In this document: in pieces, positions 15,522 through 22,131 of the stretch
Numbering within the stretch: position 1 is the first letter of the stretch
Layout of the letters: every line of letters starts with the position of its first letter
Assembly: GCA_041600915.1 (NCBI GenBank)
Contig: JBFIJC010000024.1
Location: 1-22,131, forward strand
Reading direction: 5' to 3'
Origin: Nitrogeniibacter sp041600915
GTDB lineage: Bacteria; Pseudomonadota; Gammaproteobacteria; Burkholderiales; Rhodocyclaceae
Length of the DNA: 22,131 nucleotides
Notes under the pieces: model-generated
Database searches by the model: none
What the model saw: only the letters and a program-made list of their open reading frames with translations
Told to the model about the DNA's origin: nothing
Made by a program: the position numbers and the translations under genes

Positions 15522-15936
15522 CACCGATCCACTGTTTATTCGATGGTCAAGGTCTACACCGATCGAGTGACCGTGATGCTCGATAACGTGCCGCGGAAGC
15601 ACTGGGGGAATGAATGGCGGCATTGATTGCCGTGGGGAAGTTTGTTGCGAGGTTGCCGCCACTCCGCATGCGAAGTACGACCGTCAGGATTGGCCGACGA
15701 GCACTTGGTCGCCATTAGCCCGACCGGCCACTGCAATCAGCTTCCTGCCGCTGGATGGTCGAAGCGACGAATGACTCCCGTGGGTCGCTACCACCAGTTC
15801 GATGAATAGGAAACCTGCCGTTCGACGGCGCTGAGCGCCATGCGACAGCTGTCCACCGCACTGCCGCCGCTCAATCGGAGCAGCGTGGCCGACAGCAATG
15901 GCCGAACTGCCGCCGCCTGATCGCCTGCGACAAGTC
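15522..15936. other. 415-bp stretch without a recognisable gene
   Basis: No supportable gene, RNA or strong terminator was seen between the MaoC-like gene and the RIT left end. A 27-codon frame at 15544-15627 (MVKVYTDRVTVMLDNVPRKH) is short and unassigned. The sequence may be decayed insertion-target DNA. Confidence 0.5.
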
Positions 15937-15997
15937 TTCGGCCTTATGTGGAGCTCCACATAAGGCCGATTATGTAGATGCCTCGATTATGTTGAGC
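15937..15997 (+). repeat. RIT left 61-bp inverted repeat with 32-bp palindrome
   Basis: It is the exact reverse complement of 19118-19178. The outer part (15938-15969) is itself a perfect 32-bp palindrome centred on GAG/CTC. The unit TTATGTNGA occurs at 15944-15952 (+), 15955-15963 (-), 15970-15978 (+) and 15987-15995 (+). A further copy (minus) lies just inside at 16054-16062, next to the last recombinase stop. These are likely recombinase-binding sites. Confidence 0.93.
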
Positions 15998-16062
15998 CGC
16001 CATGGGCGTCGTGCGCCAACCGCCCGGCTGGGCGGCGGGCGCCGATTTCGATCTCCACATAA

Positions 16063-17076
16063 TCAGAGTGTCCGCAGGAAGTCGATCAGCGAGTCGGGTG
16101 CCCGGTAGCGCCTGAGCTTGGCCTCTGGCTCGTGAAGCCGGGCCAGCGCCCGCTCCTTCATCGCCAGATCAGCTTCGACGTACTGGTGCGTCGTTGCCGG
16201 GCTCTCATGGCCGAGCCAAAGCGCAATGACGCTGATGTCGACGCCGGCCTGCAGCAGGTGCATTGCCGTCGTGTGGCGAATCATGTGAGGCGAGATGTGA
16301 CGCGTCGCCAAGTCGGGGCACGATTTCGCGGCCACCTGGACGGCGCGCTCCAGTCGCTGCATCACGTTCCATCGCGACATCGCTTGGCCATCGCGATTGG
16401 GTAGCAACGGCGAGTTCGAATCGAACTGCGGATTGCGCCGAAGCCAAGCCCTGATCGCCCTAATGGTTGAGCGCCACAGCGGCACGCTGCGCTGCTTGCG
16501 CCCCTTGCCATGCAGATGAACACAGGCGGCGGCATCGTCGAGTACGACATCGCCGACCTTCACGCCGACGATCTCTGAAACCCGCGCACCGGTGTTGTAG
16601 AGCATCAGTACCAACACATGATCCCGTTGGCTGAACCACGCCCCATCCGGCGTTCCGATCACCGCCAGCATCTCTTCCCGGGACAGATAGCCGAGCATCG
16701 GGCGTTCGAAGCGTTTTGCCGGAACACCGAGCGCATGTTCAATCACCTGCAGCGATGACACGTCGCGGTGCGCCGCAAACTTCAGGAACGAACGCAGCGC
16801 CGCGAGGCGGGCATTGCGGCTACGCACGCTGTTGTGCCGATCGCGTTCCAGATGGTCGAGGAAGGCCATGATCAGATCCGGCGTGAGGTCGGGCAGTGTG
16901 AGCTGCGCCGGCGACCGGCCGAGGCGCGCCTCGGCAAAGCCCAGGAAGAGCATGAAGGCGTCCCGGTAAGCGGCCACGGTGCACGGGCTGAGGGCACGTT
17001 GTTGCGTCAGGTGTTCGACGAAGAAGGCTTGTACGAGCGCGGGAAACGATGGCGGTGGTTTGGCTTGCCTACGCAT
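16063..17076 (-). CDS. ritC: RIT tyrosine recombinase, third gene (RitC)
   Basis: This 337-aa integrase has an N-terminal SAM-like core-binding domain (FFVEHLTQQRALSPCTVAAY, about 19-37). The catalytic domain carries Arg165 (NTGARVSEIVGV), a Lys-rich beta hairpin (HGKGRKQRSVPL, about 189-200), HxxR at 264-267 (SPHMIRHTTAMHL), His290 (LWLGHES) and Tyr299 (THQYVE). The set is complete. Its start overlaps the ritB stop by 8 bp (ATGCGTAG), implying translational coupling. Its stop is directly beside an inward TTATGTNGA copy. The three RIT recombinases are thought to act together on the element ends; individual roles are not settled. Confidence 0.92.
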   Translation of the reverse strand: MRRQAKPPPSFPALVQAFFVEHLTQQRALSPCTVAAYRDAFMLFLGFAEARLGRSPAQLTLPDLTPDLIMAFLDHLERDRHNSVRSRNARLAALRSFLKFAAHRDVSSLQVIEHALGVPAKRFERPMLGYLSREEMLAVIGTPDGAWFSQRDHVLVLMLYNTGARVSEIVGVKVGDVVLDDAAACVHLHGKGRKQRSVPLWRSTIRAIRAWLRRNPQFDSNSPLLPNRDGQAMSRWNVMQRLERAVQVAAKSCPDLATRHISPHMIRHTTAMHLLQAGVDISVIALWLGHESPATTHQYVEADLAMKERALARLHEPEAKLRRYRAPDSLIDFLRTL

Positions 17077-18043
17077 AATCGTCTCCCGCGAGGTCGGCGA
17101 ACTGCTCGAACCGCCCGGCTGTGATGGCCATCAACTCGGGAACGCCGGTGAGGTACCAGTACGTGTAGAAGATCTCGGCATGGCCCATGTAGGTCGCCAG
17201 GGCCAGCACCTTCTGGTCGATCTCGGCGCCGTCGGCGTACCAGCGCATCAACCGCCGGACGGCAAAGGTGTGGCGTAAGTCGTGCAGGCGGGGTGCCTCG
17301 TGTCCGCCGCGATTGATCCAGCCGAGGTGCTCGCGCAGGCCGGTAAAGACGCGATGTGCCTGTCGCTCGCCGAGCGGCAGCCCCAGTCGGCGACCGCGAC
17401 TGCTGATCAGAAACGGCATGCCGGCTATCGTCGGAAGATGCCTCTCGCGCTGTCTTCGGTAGCAGGCCAGCGCCTTGACCGTGCTCGGATGGATCGGCAC
17501 TTGCCGGGACTTGGCGAACTTGGTCTGCCGGATCGTCAGCATCCCGCGCTTGAGGTCGACATCCGCATCGCGCAGGTGAATGGCTTCGGAAACGCGCAGT
17601 CCGGTCGAAGCCATCAGACCGAACAGGGTTTCGTAGGTGAAGGGCCGAATGCTGTCAGTGGGGCCGAGTGTGCGTGCTGCCGCGAGCAACTCGACGATCT
17701 CGCCGTCATGGTAGATGTGGGGTGCAACACGGCCGGGTTCCGGACCGAAGAGCGATGCCTCGGGCAACTCGGTATCCGGCTCGAACTGCTGCAGGTAACA
17801 GATGAAGTGCCGCAGTCGTCCCCAGCTGCGCGCCCAGGTGCCTGCATCGCCATTGCCATCCTTGGCGGTACGCACCCATTCGGCCATGAGTTCGGCCGTC
17901 AGCGGACCACGATAGCGTTTGGCCGCCACGAAGCGGGCAAACCTGGAGAGGAAGGCGTCACGGGAGCGCAGACGGAAACCCTGACGACGGCGCTCGGCCA
18001 GATAGTCGTCGATTCTGGCCTGCAGGCTTCGGCGTCGGCTCAT
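17069..18043 (-). CDS. ritB: RIT tyrosine recombinase, middle gene (RitB)
   Basis: This 324-aa integrase has an N-terminal core-binding domain (RIDDYLAERRRQGFRLRSRD). The catalytic domain carries Arg150 (STGLRVSEAIHL), the KFAKSRQVPIHPSTV hairpin, HxxR at 254-257 (LHDLRHTFAVRR), His288 (YMGHAEI) and a tyrosine nucleophile in YTYWYLT (295 or 297). The YWYL form is typical of the RitB type. It starts at an ATGA overlap with the ritA stop and ends overlapping ritC by 8 bp, so it is made from one polycistronic transcript. All catalytic residues are present. Confidence 0.92.
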   Translation of the reverse strand: MSRRRSLQARIDDYLAERRRQGFRLRSRDAFLSRFARFVAAKRYRGPLTAELMAEWVRTAKDGNGDAGTWARSWGRLRHFICYLQQFEPDTELPEASLFGPEPGRVAPHIYHDGEIVELLAAARTLGPTDSIRPFTYETLFGLMASTGLRVSEAIHLRDADVDLKRGMLTIRQTKFAKSRQVPIHPSTVKALACYRRQRERHLPTIAGMPFLISSRGRRLGLPLGERQAHRVFTGLREHLGWINRGGHEAPRLHDLRHTFAVRRLMRWYADGAEIDQKVLALATYMGHAEIFYTYWYLTGVPELMAITAGRFEQFADLAGDDYA

Positions 18044-18996
18044 GATTCACTCCCCGGCCAAGGCAGCGCAACGTCGGCGAGATTTGGCGTGTCGAGCTTC
18101 GCGTAGATCCGGGAGGTTTCCAGAGACCGGTGCCGCAAGACATCAGCAACTTCCTTGAGTGAGCCGCCGTTCTCGACGAGGCGACACGCCAGCGTATGCC
18201 GCAGGACGTGCGATCCTGTACCAGGCAAGCCGACCCGTTGGCATGCCCGGCGGATCACGTTCTGAATCGCATAGGTTGTGACCGGAACGTCACGCGAGTC
18301 GCGGCGGCAAAGGAAGATTGCCCGGCTTGGGGTTGCCGGGCGCTCATGCTGCAAATAGTCCGCCAAGGCTTGCCCGGTGGTCATCGGCAGCGGCAGGACG
18401 TCCCGCCGTCGCGACTTCGTCCCCTTCAGCGTGACCGTGCCTTCTCGCCAGTCGATGTCGTCGATCGACAGGTTCGCGATCTCGCCAGCGCGCAACCCCA
18501 TGTCCAGTGCGCAGCGGACGATGGCATAACCTCGCCGGGGCTTGCGTCCATACGGGAGTGCGGCGAGCAGTCGTCGAACTTCGTCCGGCCTGAGGGCGCG
18601 CGGCAGCGGTGCAAGGTTCCACTGCACCGGTGAGGAGATGACTGCGCTCAGGCTGGCAACCGAGTCGCCGCAGATCGTCCGGTAGCGGAGGTAACTTCGC
18701 AAGGTGGTTGCGACTTGCGCAGCGGCAGAATGCGAGGGGCTGTCTCCCAGTTGCCGAGCGATGAAGCGCCGAACATCGGCTGCGTGCAGCCTGGCCATGT
18801 TGAGGACGCCGCTGGCAAACTTCTTCTGCAACAACAGCCCAACGACGCGGCAATGGTTGCGACGTGTGCTTGCCGCAAGGCCACGGACGTGATGCAGGTG
18901 GTCGTCGTACCGCCGCAGTTCGTCGGCGATGGCGTCGGAGGGGGCTGCGCTTGGGCGCGCAGGTTGCGCGCGCCGGGATTGGGCGGATGGGTTCAT
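18040..18996 (-). CDS. ritA: RIT tyrosine recombinase, first gene (RitA)
   Basis: This 318-aa integrase has a core-binding domain (RRYDDHLHHVRGLAASTRRN, about 28-47) and a catalytic domain with Arg169 (DMGLRAGEIANL), the LKGTKSRRRDVLPLP hairpin with Lys, HxxR at 263-266 (GSHVLRHTLACRL), His289 (VLRHRSLE) and Tyr298 (RIYAKLD). The ATG at 18996 is preceded by CAGGAGA with good spacing and is preferred over a GTG nine codons earlier. It is the first gene of the three; its stop and the ritB start form ATGA. The promoter should lie in the roughly 120 bp between the start and the right inverted repeat, where one more TTATGTNGA copy sits (19042-19050). Confidence 0.92.
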   Translation of the reverse strand: MNPSAQSRRAQPARPSAAPSDAIADELRRYDDHLHHVRGLAASTRRNHCRVVGLLLQKKFASGVLNMARLHAADVRRFIARQLGDSPSHSAAAQVATTLRSYLRYRTICGDSVASLSAVISSPVQWNLAPLPRALRPDEVRRLLAALPYGRKPRRGYAIVRCALDMGLRAGEIANLSIDDIDWREGTVTLKGTKSRRRDVLPLPMTTGQALADYLQHERPATPSRAIFLCRRDSRDVPVTTYAIQNVIRRACQRVGLPGTGSHVLRHTLACRLVENGGSLKEVADVLRHRSLETSRIYAKLDTPNLADVALPWPGSES

Positions 18997-19117
18997 GAGC
19001 GTCTCCTGGAGTAGAAATTCCACTTCAGGAGAACGCTGAAATTATGTCGAGCTCAGACTCCTATCCCGGCAAGCAAAAGCTCGAGCACACTGGGATCTAC
19101 GGCCTGCTACCCCGGAC

Positions 19118-19178
19118 GCTCAACATAATCGAGGCATCTACATAATCGGCCTTATGTGGAGCTCCACATAAGGCCGAA
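19118..19178 (-). repeat. RIT right 61-bp inverted repeat with 32-bp palindrome
   Basis: It is a perfect mirror of the left arm. The 32-bp palindrome lies at 19146-19177, and the TTATGTNGA unit recurs with the same spacing. The inner copy at 19042-19050 (TTATGTCGA) lies between this arm and the first recombinase gene and is a variant of the left inner copy. Confidence 0.93.
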
Positions 19179-19294
19179 TCATAGACGTTCCCCAACCCCC
19201 TGAATATGCGTATCGTGGGCAACCGCGTTGCGTATATTGATGCCGCCAACGGCCTGCCCTCTATCATCCACATGTCCATCCGGAGCATTCTCCA

Positions 19295-20293
19295 ATGTTT
19301 GATGAAGACGATCTGATCCATTCGCCGTTGCAGCAGACGTACAGTGCCGACGGGCAATCGGTCGAGATCCTGATCTATCGAATGCCCAATACCGGATGGA
19401 CTCTCGAGGTGGTGGATGCATTTGGCGGCTCGACCGTGTGGGACGATGAATTCGAGACGGATCATACGGCGTTGGATGAGGTGATGCGCATGATTCGCGA
19501 GGAAGGCATCAAGGCACTCGTGGGTGAGCCGGATCAGGCCGATGACTTGTTGGGTGAAGACGCCGCCCAACTGGGTCTCTCCACGCCTTTGTCCGCCGTG
19601 GAACTCGAAGCGCTCGATGCTTTTCTGGCGTCGGATGCCACGTCGGACGAGACCATGTTGCTCGATCGGCTCGATGGATACCTCACGGCGATTGCCATCG
19701 CGCCGACCGGCCTGAGCCCGAGCCAGTGGTACGCCGGCATCTGGGGGCCGCACGCCGACGATGCGCCCCATTTCGAGTCGCTCGAGCAGGCGCAGCATGT
19801 CATGCAAGCGATCATGCGCTTCTACAACGGCATCATCGGGAGCCTCGAAGAGGACGCTGACACCCACAGGCCGATATTCCAAGTCTTCGTGTCAGACGAA
19901 TCTGGCGCCGAATATATCGATGCCGAAATGTGGGCGTGCGGATTCATGGAGGGGGTCGACCTGTGTCTCAGCCATTGGCGGCCGCTGTTCGACGATGCAC
20001 AGGGCCGTGAGTGGATCGAGCCGATTCGGCTGCTGGGCGCATTTGATCTGAGCGACGGTGAGCTCAAGTTCTCGGAGACGCCGGAACAGCGGGACGTACT
20101 TGCCCGGCAGATCCCCGAATCCCTAGCGGCCATTTATCGTTTCTGGTTGCCGCACCGCGAGGCGGCCCATGAATTGTTGATGGCCAGTACCGTCAGGCGT
20201 GAACATCCGAAGGTCGGCCGCAATGACCCATGTCCGTGCGGGAGCGGCAAGAAGTTCAAGAAATGCTGTGGCGGCACTCCAACGGTCCATTGA
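19295..20293 (+). CDS. UPF0149 (YecA-like) protein with SEC-C zinc-binding tail
   Basis: This 332-aa protein has three parts. The first about 80 residues (GQSVEILIYRMPNTGWTLEV onward) are not recognised. The middle is the UPF0149/YecA domain, with LLDRLDGYLTAIAIAPTGLS, SQWYAGIWGP and MWACGFMEGVDLCLSHW. The last 20 or so residues are a SEC-C zinc motif (GRNDPCPCGSGKKFKKCCG), as in SecA and many small metal-binding proteins. The biochemical role of UPF0149 proteins is not firmly known; the YecA-SecA motif suggests ribosome or protein-export contacts. No good Shine-Dalgarno precedes the ATG. The RIT element lies 116 bp upstream, so the native promoter may have been displaced. Confidence 0.82.
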   Translation: MFDEDDLIHSPLQQTYSADGQSVEILIYRMPNTGWTLEVVDAFGGSTVWDDEFETDHTALDEVMRMIREEGIKALVGEPDQADDLLGEDAAQLGLSTPLSAVELEALDAFLASDATSDETMLLDRLDGYLTAIAIAPTGLSPSQWYAGIWGPHADDAPHFESLEQAQHVMQAIMRFYNGIIGSLEEDADTHRPIFQVFVSDESGAEYIDAEMWACGFMEGVDLCLSHWRPLFDDAQGREWIEPIRLLGAFDLSDGELKFSETPEQRDVLARQIPESLAAIYRFWLPHREAAHELLMASTVRREHPKVGRNDPCPCGSGKKFKKCCGGTPTVH

Positions 20294-20560
20294 GTGCTGA
20301 ACGAGCCGGCAACGCCAGTTGCAGCAAGCGTACGTTGAGTTGACGGAGGCGGACCAATATACGTCGTCTCTTCGCTGCCCGGCGAAAGATTGAGCTTTGC
20401 CGCACTCAACCCAACCTAAATGAATGGCCACTGAACCCTGTCGAAAGACAGCTTCGGGTTAGGAGCCGGCGTTTGTTTGCCACGCATCGAGCGGCCGCTC
20501 AGGCCGATATCCTGACGCACGAATCAAAGGCTGATGTTGTGCTACTTCGATGCTATGAAT
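20294..20560. other. Gap without a recognisable gene
   Basis: No gene or RNA could be supported here. One weak hairpin was seen (AACCC-TGTC-GAAA-GACA...GGGTT at 20434-20460), with no T-run. It could be an island-edge remnant. Confidence 0.45.
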
Positions 20561-20583
20561 TGGTACAAAATTGTGGTACAAAA
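20561..20583 (+). repeat. Direct repeats TGGTACAAAA beside the tRNA fragment
   Basis: Two exact copies of TGGTACAAAA at 20561-20570 and 20574-20583 (13-bp period) lie 59 bp before the tRNA-Ser fragment. Similar GGTACA repeats occur next to tRNA attachment sites of many integrative elements and may be integrase arm sites; that role here is inferred. Confidence 0.4.
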
Positions 20584-20641
20584 CGCATAGGCGTTGTTTT
20601 CATAACTATTTGAAAAGCAATGGGAAAAATTGTTTGGTGGA

Positions 20642-20661
20642 GAATCCCGCCCTCTCCGCCA
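20642..20661 (+). other. tRNA-Ser 3' fragment, probable att site remnant
   Basis: GAATCCCGCCCTCTCCGCCA equals the 3' half of a tRNA-Ser T-loop (AATC), the T-stem CCGCC, the acceptor strand CTCTCCG and CCA. The preceding bases (TTTGGTGGA) do not continue as a tRNA: no D or anticodon arm was found. This is the classic scar of an element that integrated into the 3' end of a tRNA-Ser gene. The intact gene and second att copy would lie outside the window. Confidence 0.6.
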
Positions 20662-20674
20662 GTACATCTAAGTT

Positions 20675-20704
20675 AAGCCGCTGATTTTTAGCGGCTTTTC
20701 TTTT
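20675..20704 (+). terminator. Rho-independent terminator after the tRNA-Ser fragment
   Basis: AAGCCGCT, a 7-nt loop and AGCGGCTT followed by TTCTTTT form a textbook terminator. It is positioned as the natural terminator of the tRNA-Ser gene, supporting the view that the sequence to the right is original chromosome. Confidence 0.8.
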
Positions 20705-20766
20705 GCCTGTCGTCTGCGGAATCTTGAGTTCTTCTCAGCGGCAAGGATGCGTCCGGGGCGGATTAG

Positions 20767-22131
20767 CTATCGCGCGTCCTGATCTTTCTCGGCGTCCAGC
20801 ACCGCGGCGGCCAGTGTTTCTATGGCGCGCTGGCGCTCGGTGTGGTCGCCGCGCGGCGTGCCGCTCAGCCCGGACCAGTCGGGGTGAGCGCGGGCGAGTG
20901 CCAGCGCATCGGGGAGTGAGGCGTCTTTCCAGCGGCTGATTTCTTTTGTGGCGAGTTCGACCGGCGTGAGGGCGGCATGGCCGCGACCGGCAAGTGCGCG
21001 CAGCAATTGTTGCTGGCGCAAGGCGAGCAGGCGGAGGATGGCATCGTCTACCGTGAGCTCCCGGCTTCCGGTGATTTTGCCGAGCAGGCGGTCGCCATAG
21101 TCGCTCAGGCTCTGCCAGGTGCCGCCAATGACGGCGCCGAGCGCTGCTGCCGCGCCGAGGGTCAGGCCGCCGGCGAGCAGGTCGATACCGACGCCGGCTG
21201 CGGCCCCGGCCGCCGCGCCTTTGCCTAGCGAAATGCCCATCGATCGCAAACTCTCGGGATTGAACAGGTCGTCTTCCCAGCGGCCGTCGAGCAGCGGCAG
21301 TGGTGCGCTGTTGACGTCTTTTTCTGAAAAGCCATAAAGCGCAAGCAGGGCGTCTACGCAGCCTTGTTCGCGGGTGCGTACGGCGTGGTGGAGGTGTTCG
21401 ATGGCCTGCTCTGTGGCCTTGTCGTCGGCATCGACTTGTTGGCGCGTGGCTGCGATGTCGATGAGTAGCTCAGCGACCAGTCGTGCGGCGGCGAGGTGCC
21501 GGTGGCGGGCGTCGCGCTCGCGGCTGGTGATGAGGTGCTCCAGCGCGCTGCGACGACTGTCGAGCAAGGTGGCGAGGGCTTCGTAGAGGCGCCGCTCGCC
21601 GCCCAGTTCGGGGGCGACGGTGTCGAAGCGGACTTGGGCGTGGAGGCCGACGCGAGCCATGGCGTCGCGCCATTGTGCTTCGCGTGATTCGGGCGCATGA
21701 ACGAAATTGAGTACGGGCAGGAGCGGGCGGGCGCAGTCGGCCAGCAAGGCGAGTTCGTCCCGGTGTTTGGGCAGCACGGGGTCGCGCACGTCGATCACAT
21801 AGAAGGCGGCGTCGCTGTCGAGCAGTTGTCGCAGCACTTTCGCTTCTTGTTCGTAACGGGCGCGGGCTTCGGCGCTGTCGAGAAAGCGGCGAATACGTTC
21901 GGGCCCGTCGCTGCGGGTGTTGGCCGGTGCGAGTGTGTCGATGTAGTCGAGCAGGGCAATGGCGTCTTCCATGCCCGGCGTGTCGAAGAGACTGAGGATG
22001 GGCGTGCCGTCGGCCAACAGCCGTGCGCCTTCGACGTGGCGTGTGGTGCTGGGGCGATCGGAGACTTCGCCAAAGCGGGTGTCGCGCAGGAGGGTGCGCA
22101 GCAAGGAGGTCTTGCCGGTGTTGGTGTGGCC
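20767..22131 (-). CDS. DUF3482-type GTPase (partial, start beyond window)
   Basis: The C-terminal 454 residues of a GTPase are visible and the frame runs off the right edge. The P-loop GHTNTGKTS is at the very edge (22105-22131), followed by the G3 motif LFDTPGMED, the long helical DUF3482 region and a glycine-rich hydrophobic hairpin (LGKGAAAGAAAGVGIDLLAG). Family members belong to the YeeP/Era-like GTPases and are usually paired with a DUF2868 protein encoded just upstream, which is out of view here. Role is unknown; membrane association is suggested by the Gly/Ala hairpin. It lies right of the tRNA terminator and looks like stable chromosomal sequence. Confidence 0.9.
   Translation of the reverse strand, partial: GHTNTGKTSLLRTLLRDTRFGEVSDRPSTTRHVEGARLLADGTPILSLFDTPGMEDAIALLDYIDTLAPANTRSDGPERIRRFLDSAEARARYEQEAKVLRQLLDSDAAFYVIDVRDPVLPKHRDELALLADCARPLLPVLNFVHAPESREAQWRDAMARVGLHAQVRFDTVAPELGGERRLYEALATLLDSRRSALEHLITSRERDARHRHLAAARLVAELLIDIAATRQQVDADDKATEQAIEHLHHAVRTREQGCVDALLALYGFSEKDVNSAPLPLLDGRWEDDLFNPESLRSMGISLGKGAAAGAAAGVGIDLLAGGLTLGAAAALGAVIGGTWQSLSDYGDRLLGKITGSRELTVDDAILRLLALRQQQLLRALAGRGHAALTPVELATKEISRWKDASLPDALALARAHPDWSGLSGTPRGDHTERQRAIETLAAAVLDAEKDQDAR

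Larger units (their letters stand above)
15937..19178 (-). mobile_element. RIT (recombinase-in-trio) element
   Basis: This 3.24-kb element holds three overlapping minus-strand tyrosine recombinases bounded by perfect 61-bp inverted repeats (15937-15997 and 19118-19178). That is the established architecture of RIT elements, in which three distinct integrases are always found in the same order. All three genes are intact with full active sites, so the copy looks recent and possibly active. The identical arms support the same conclusion. No target-site duplication was recognised. It inserted 116 bp upstream of a SEC-C/UPF0149 gene. Confidence 0.93.

Noticed and set aside
15544..15627. 27-codon frame MVKVYTDRVTVML... 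as a small gene
   Set aside because: It is too short, with no Shine-Dalgarno and no known family; more likely a fortuitous frame or a remnant.
20642..20661. A complete tRNA-Ser gene
   Set aside because: Only the T-loop to CCA part is present; no anticodon, D-arm or 5' acceptor strand could be found upstream.
1..22131. CRISPR array, rRNA genes or riboswitches
   Set aside because: No regularly spaced repeats, no rRNA-like sequence and no recognisable riboswitch core were seen on either strand.

Overview
The window looks like a chromosomal segment of a betaproteobacterium, most likely of the Azoarcus/Thauera/Aromatoleum type. That is an inference from GC-rich coding style, a fused TRAP-transporter/CoA-ligase catabolic cluster, a RIT recombinase trio and a YeeP/DUF3482-type GTPase; no rRNA or other taxonomic marker is present. 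It reads as an accessory (island-like) region whose right edge is marked by a 20-nt tRNA-Ser 3' fragment plus the tRNA's terminator at about 20642-20704. Housekeeping-looking sequence (the GTPase) follows.

Layout. (1) 1-940: repeats resembling an IS21-family end, followed by an IS5-family insertion sequence whose transposase is split over two frames at a run of seven A. (2) 951-4043: a small-gene zone with a kfrA-like DNA-binding coiled-coil protein (minus) behind a 16-bp AT palindrome, an XRE regulator (minus) divergent from a DUF2726 nuclease-like protein (plus), and a HAD-type phosphatase. (3) 4223-4924: an IS3-family element truncated inside orfB. (4) 5118-7094: a 658-aa protein joining an N-terminal GHKL ATPase to a C-terminal Shedu-type (DUF4263) PD-(D/E)XK nuclease, a strong candidate antiphage effector. 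Copies of the IS3 end motif lie on both sides of it. (5) 7372-7986: a lone 204-aa tyrosine recombinase. (6) 8296-15521: a catabolic cluster. A four-gene minus-strand operon (TRAP dctP, fused dctQM, nitroreductase, acyl-CoA ligase) is divergent from a TetR-type regulator plus a MaoC-like hydratase. A sigma70-like promoter overlapped by an inverted repeat lies between them. (7) 15937-19178: a complete RIT (recombinase-in-trio) element, three overlapping tyrosine recombinases bounded by perfect 61-bp inverted repeats. (8) 19295-20293: a UPF0149/SEC-C protein. (9) 20561-20704: attachment-site-like remains. (10) 20767 to the window end: a DUF3482-type GTPase, cut by the window edge.

How the parts work together. 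The catabolic cluster is coherent: a periplasmic binding protein and fused permease import an organic acid, the AMP-forming ligase activates it with CoA, and the MaoC-like enzyme could hydrate an enoyl-CoA. The nitroreductase may reduce a nitro group or quinone-like part of the substrate, and the TetR protein probably controls both arms. The left third carries defence-type and mobile genes typical of a genomic island. The most unusual items are the GHKL-Shedu fusion, the TetR regulator with an integrase-arm-like N-terminal domain, and the iterated TTATGTNGA motif at the RIT ends.
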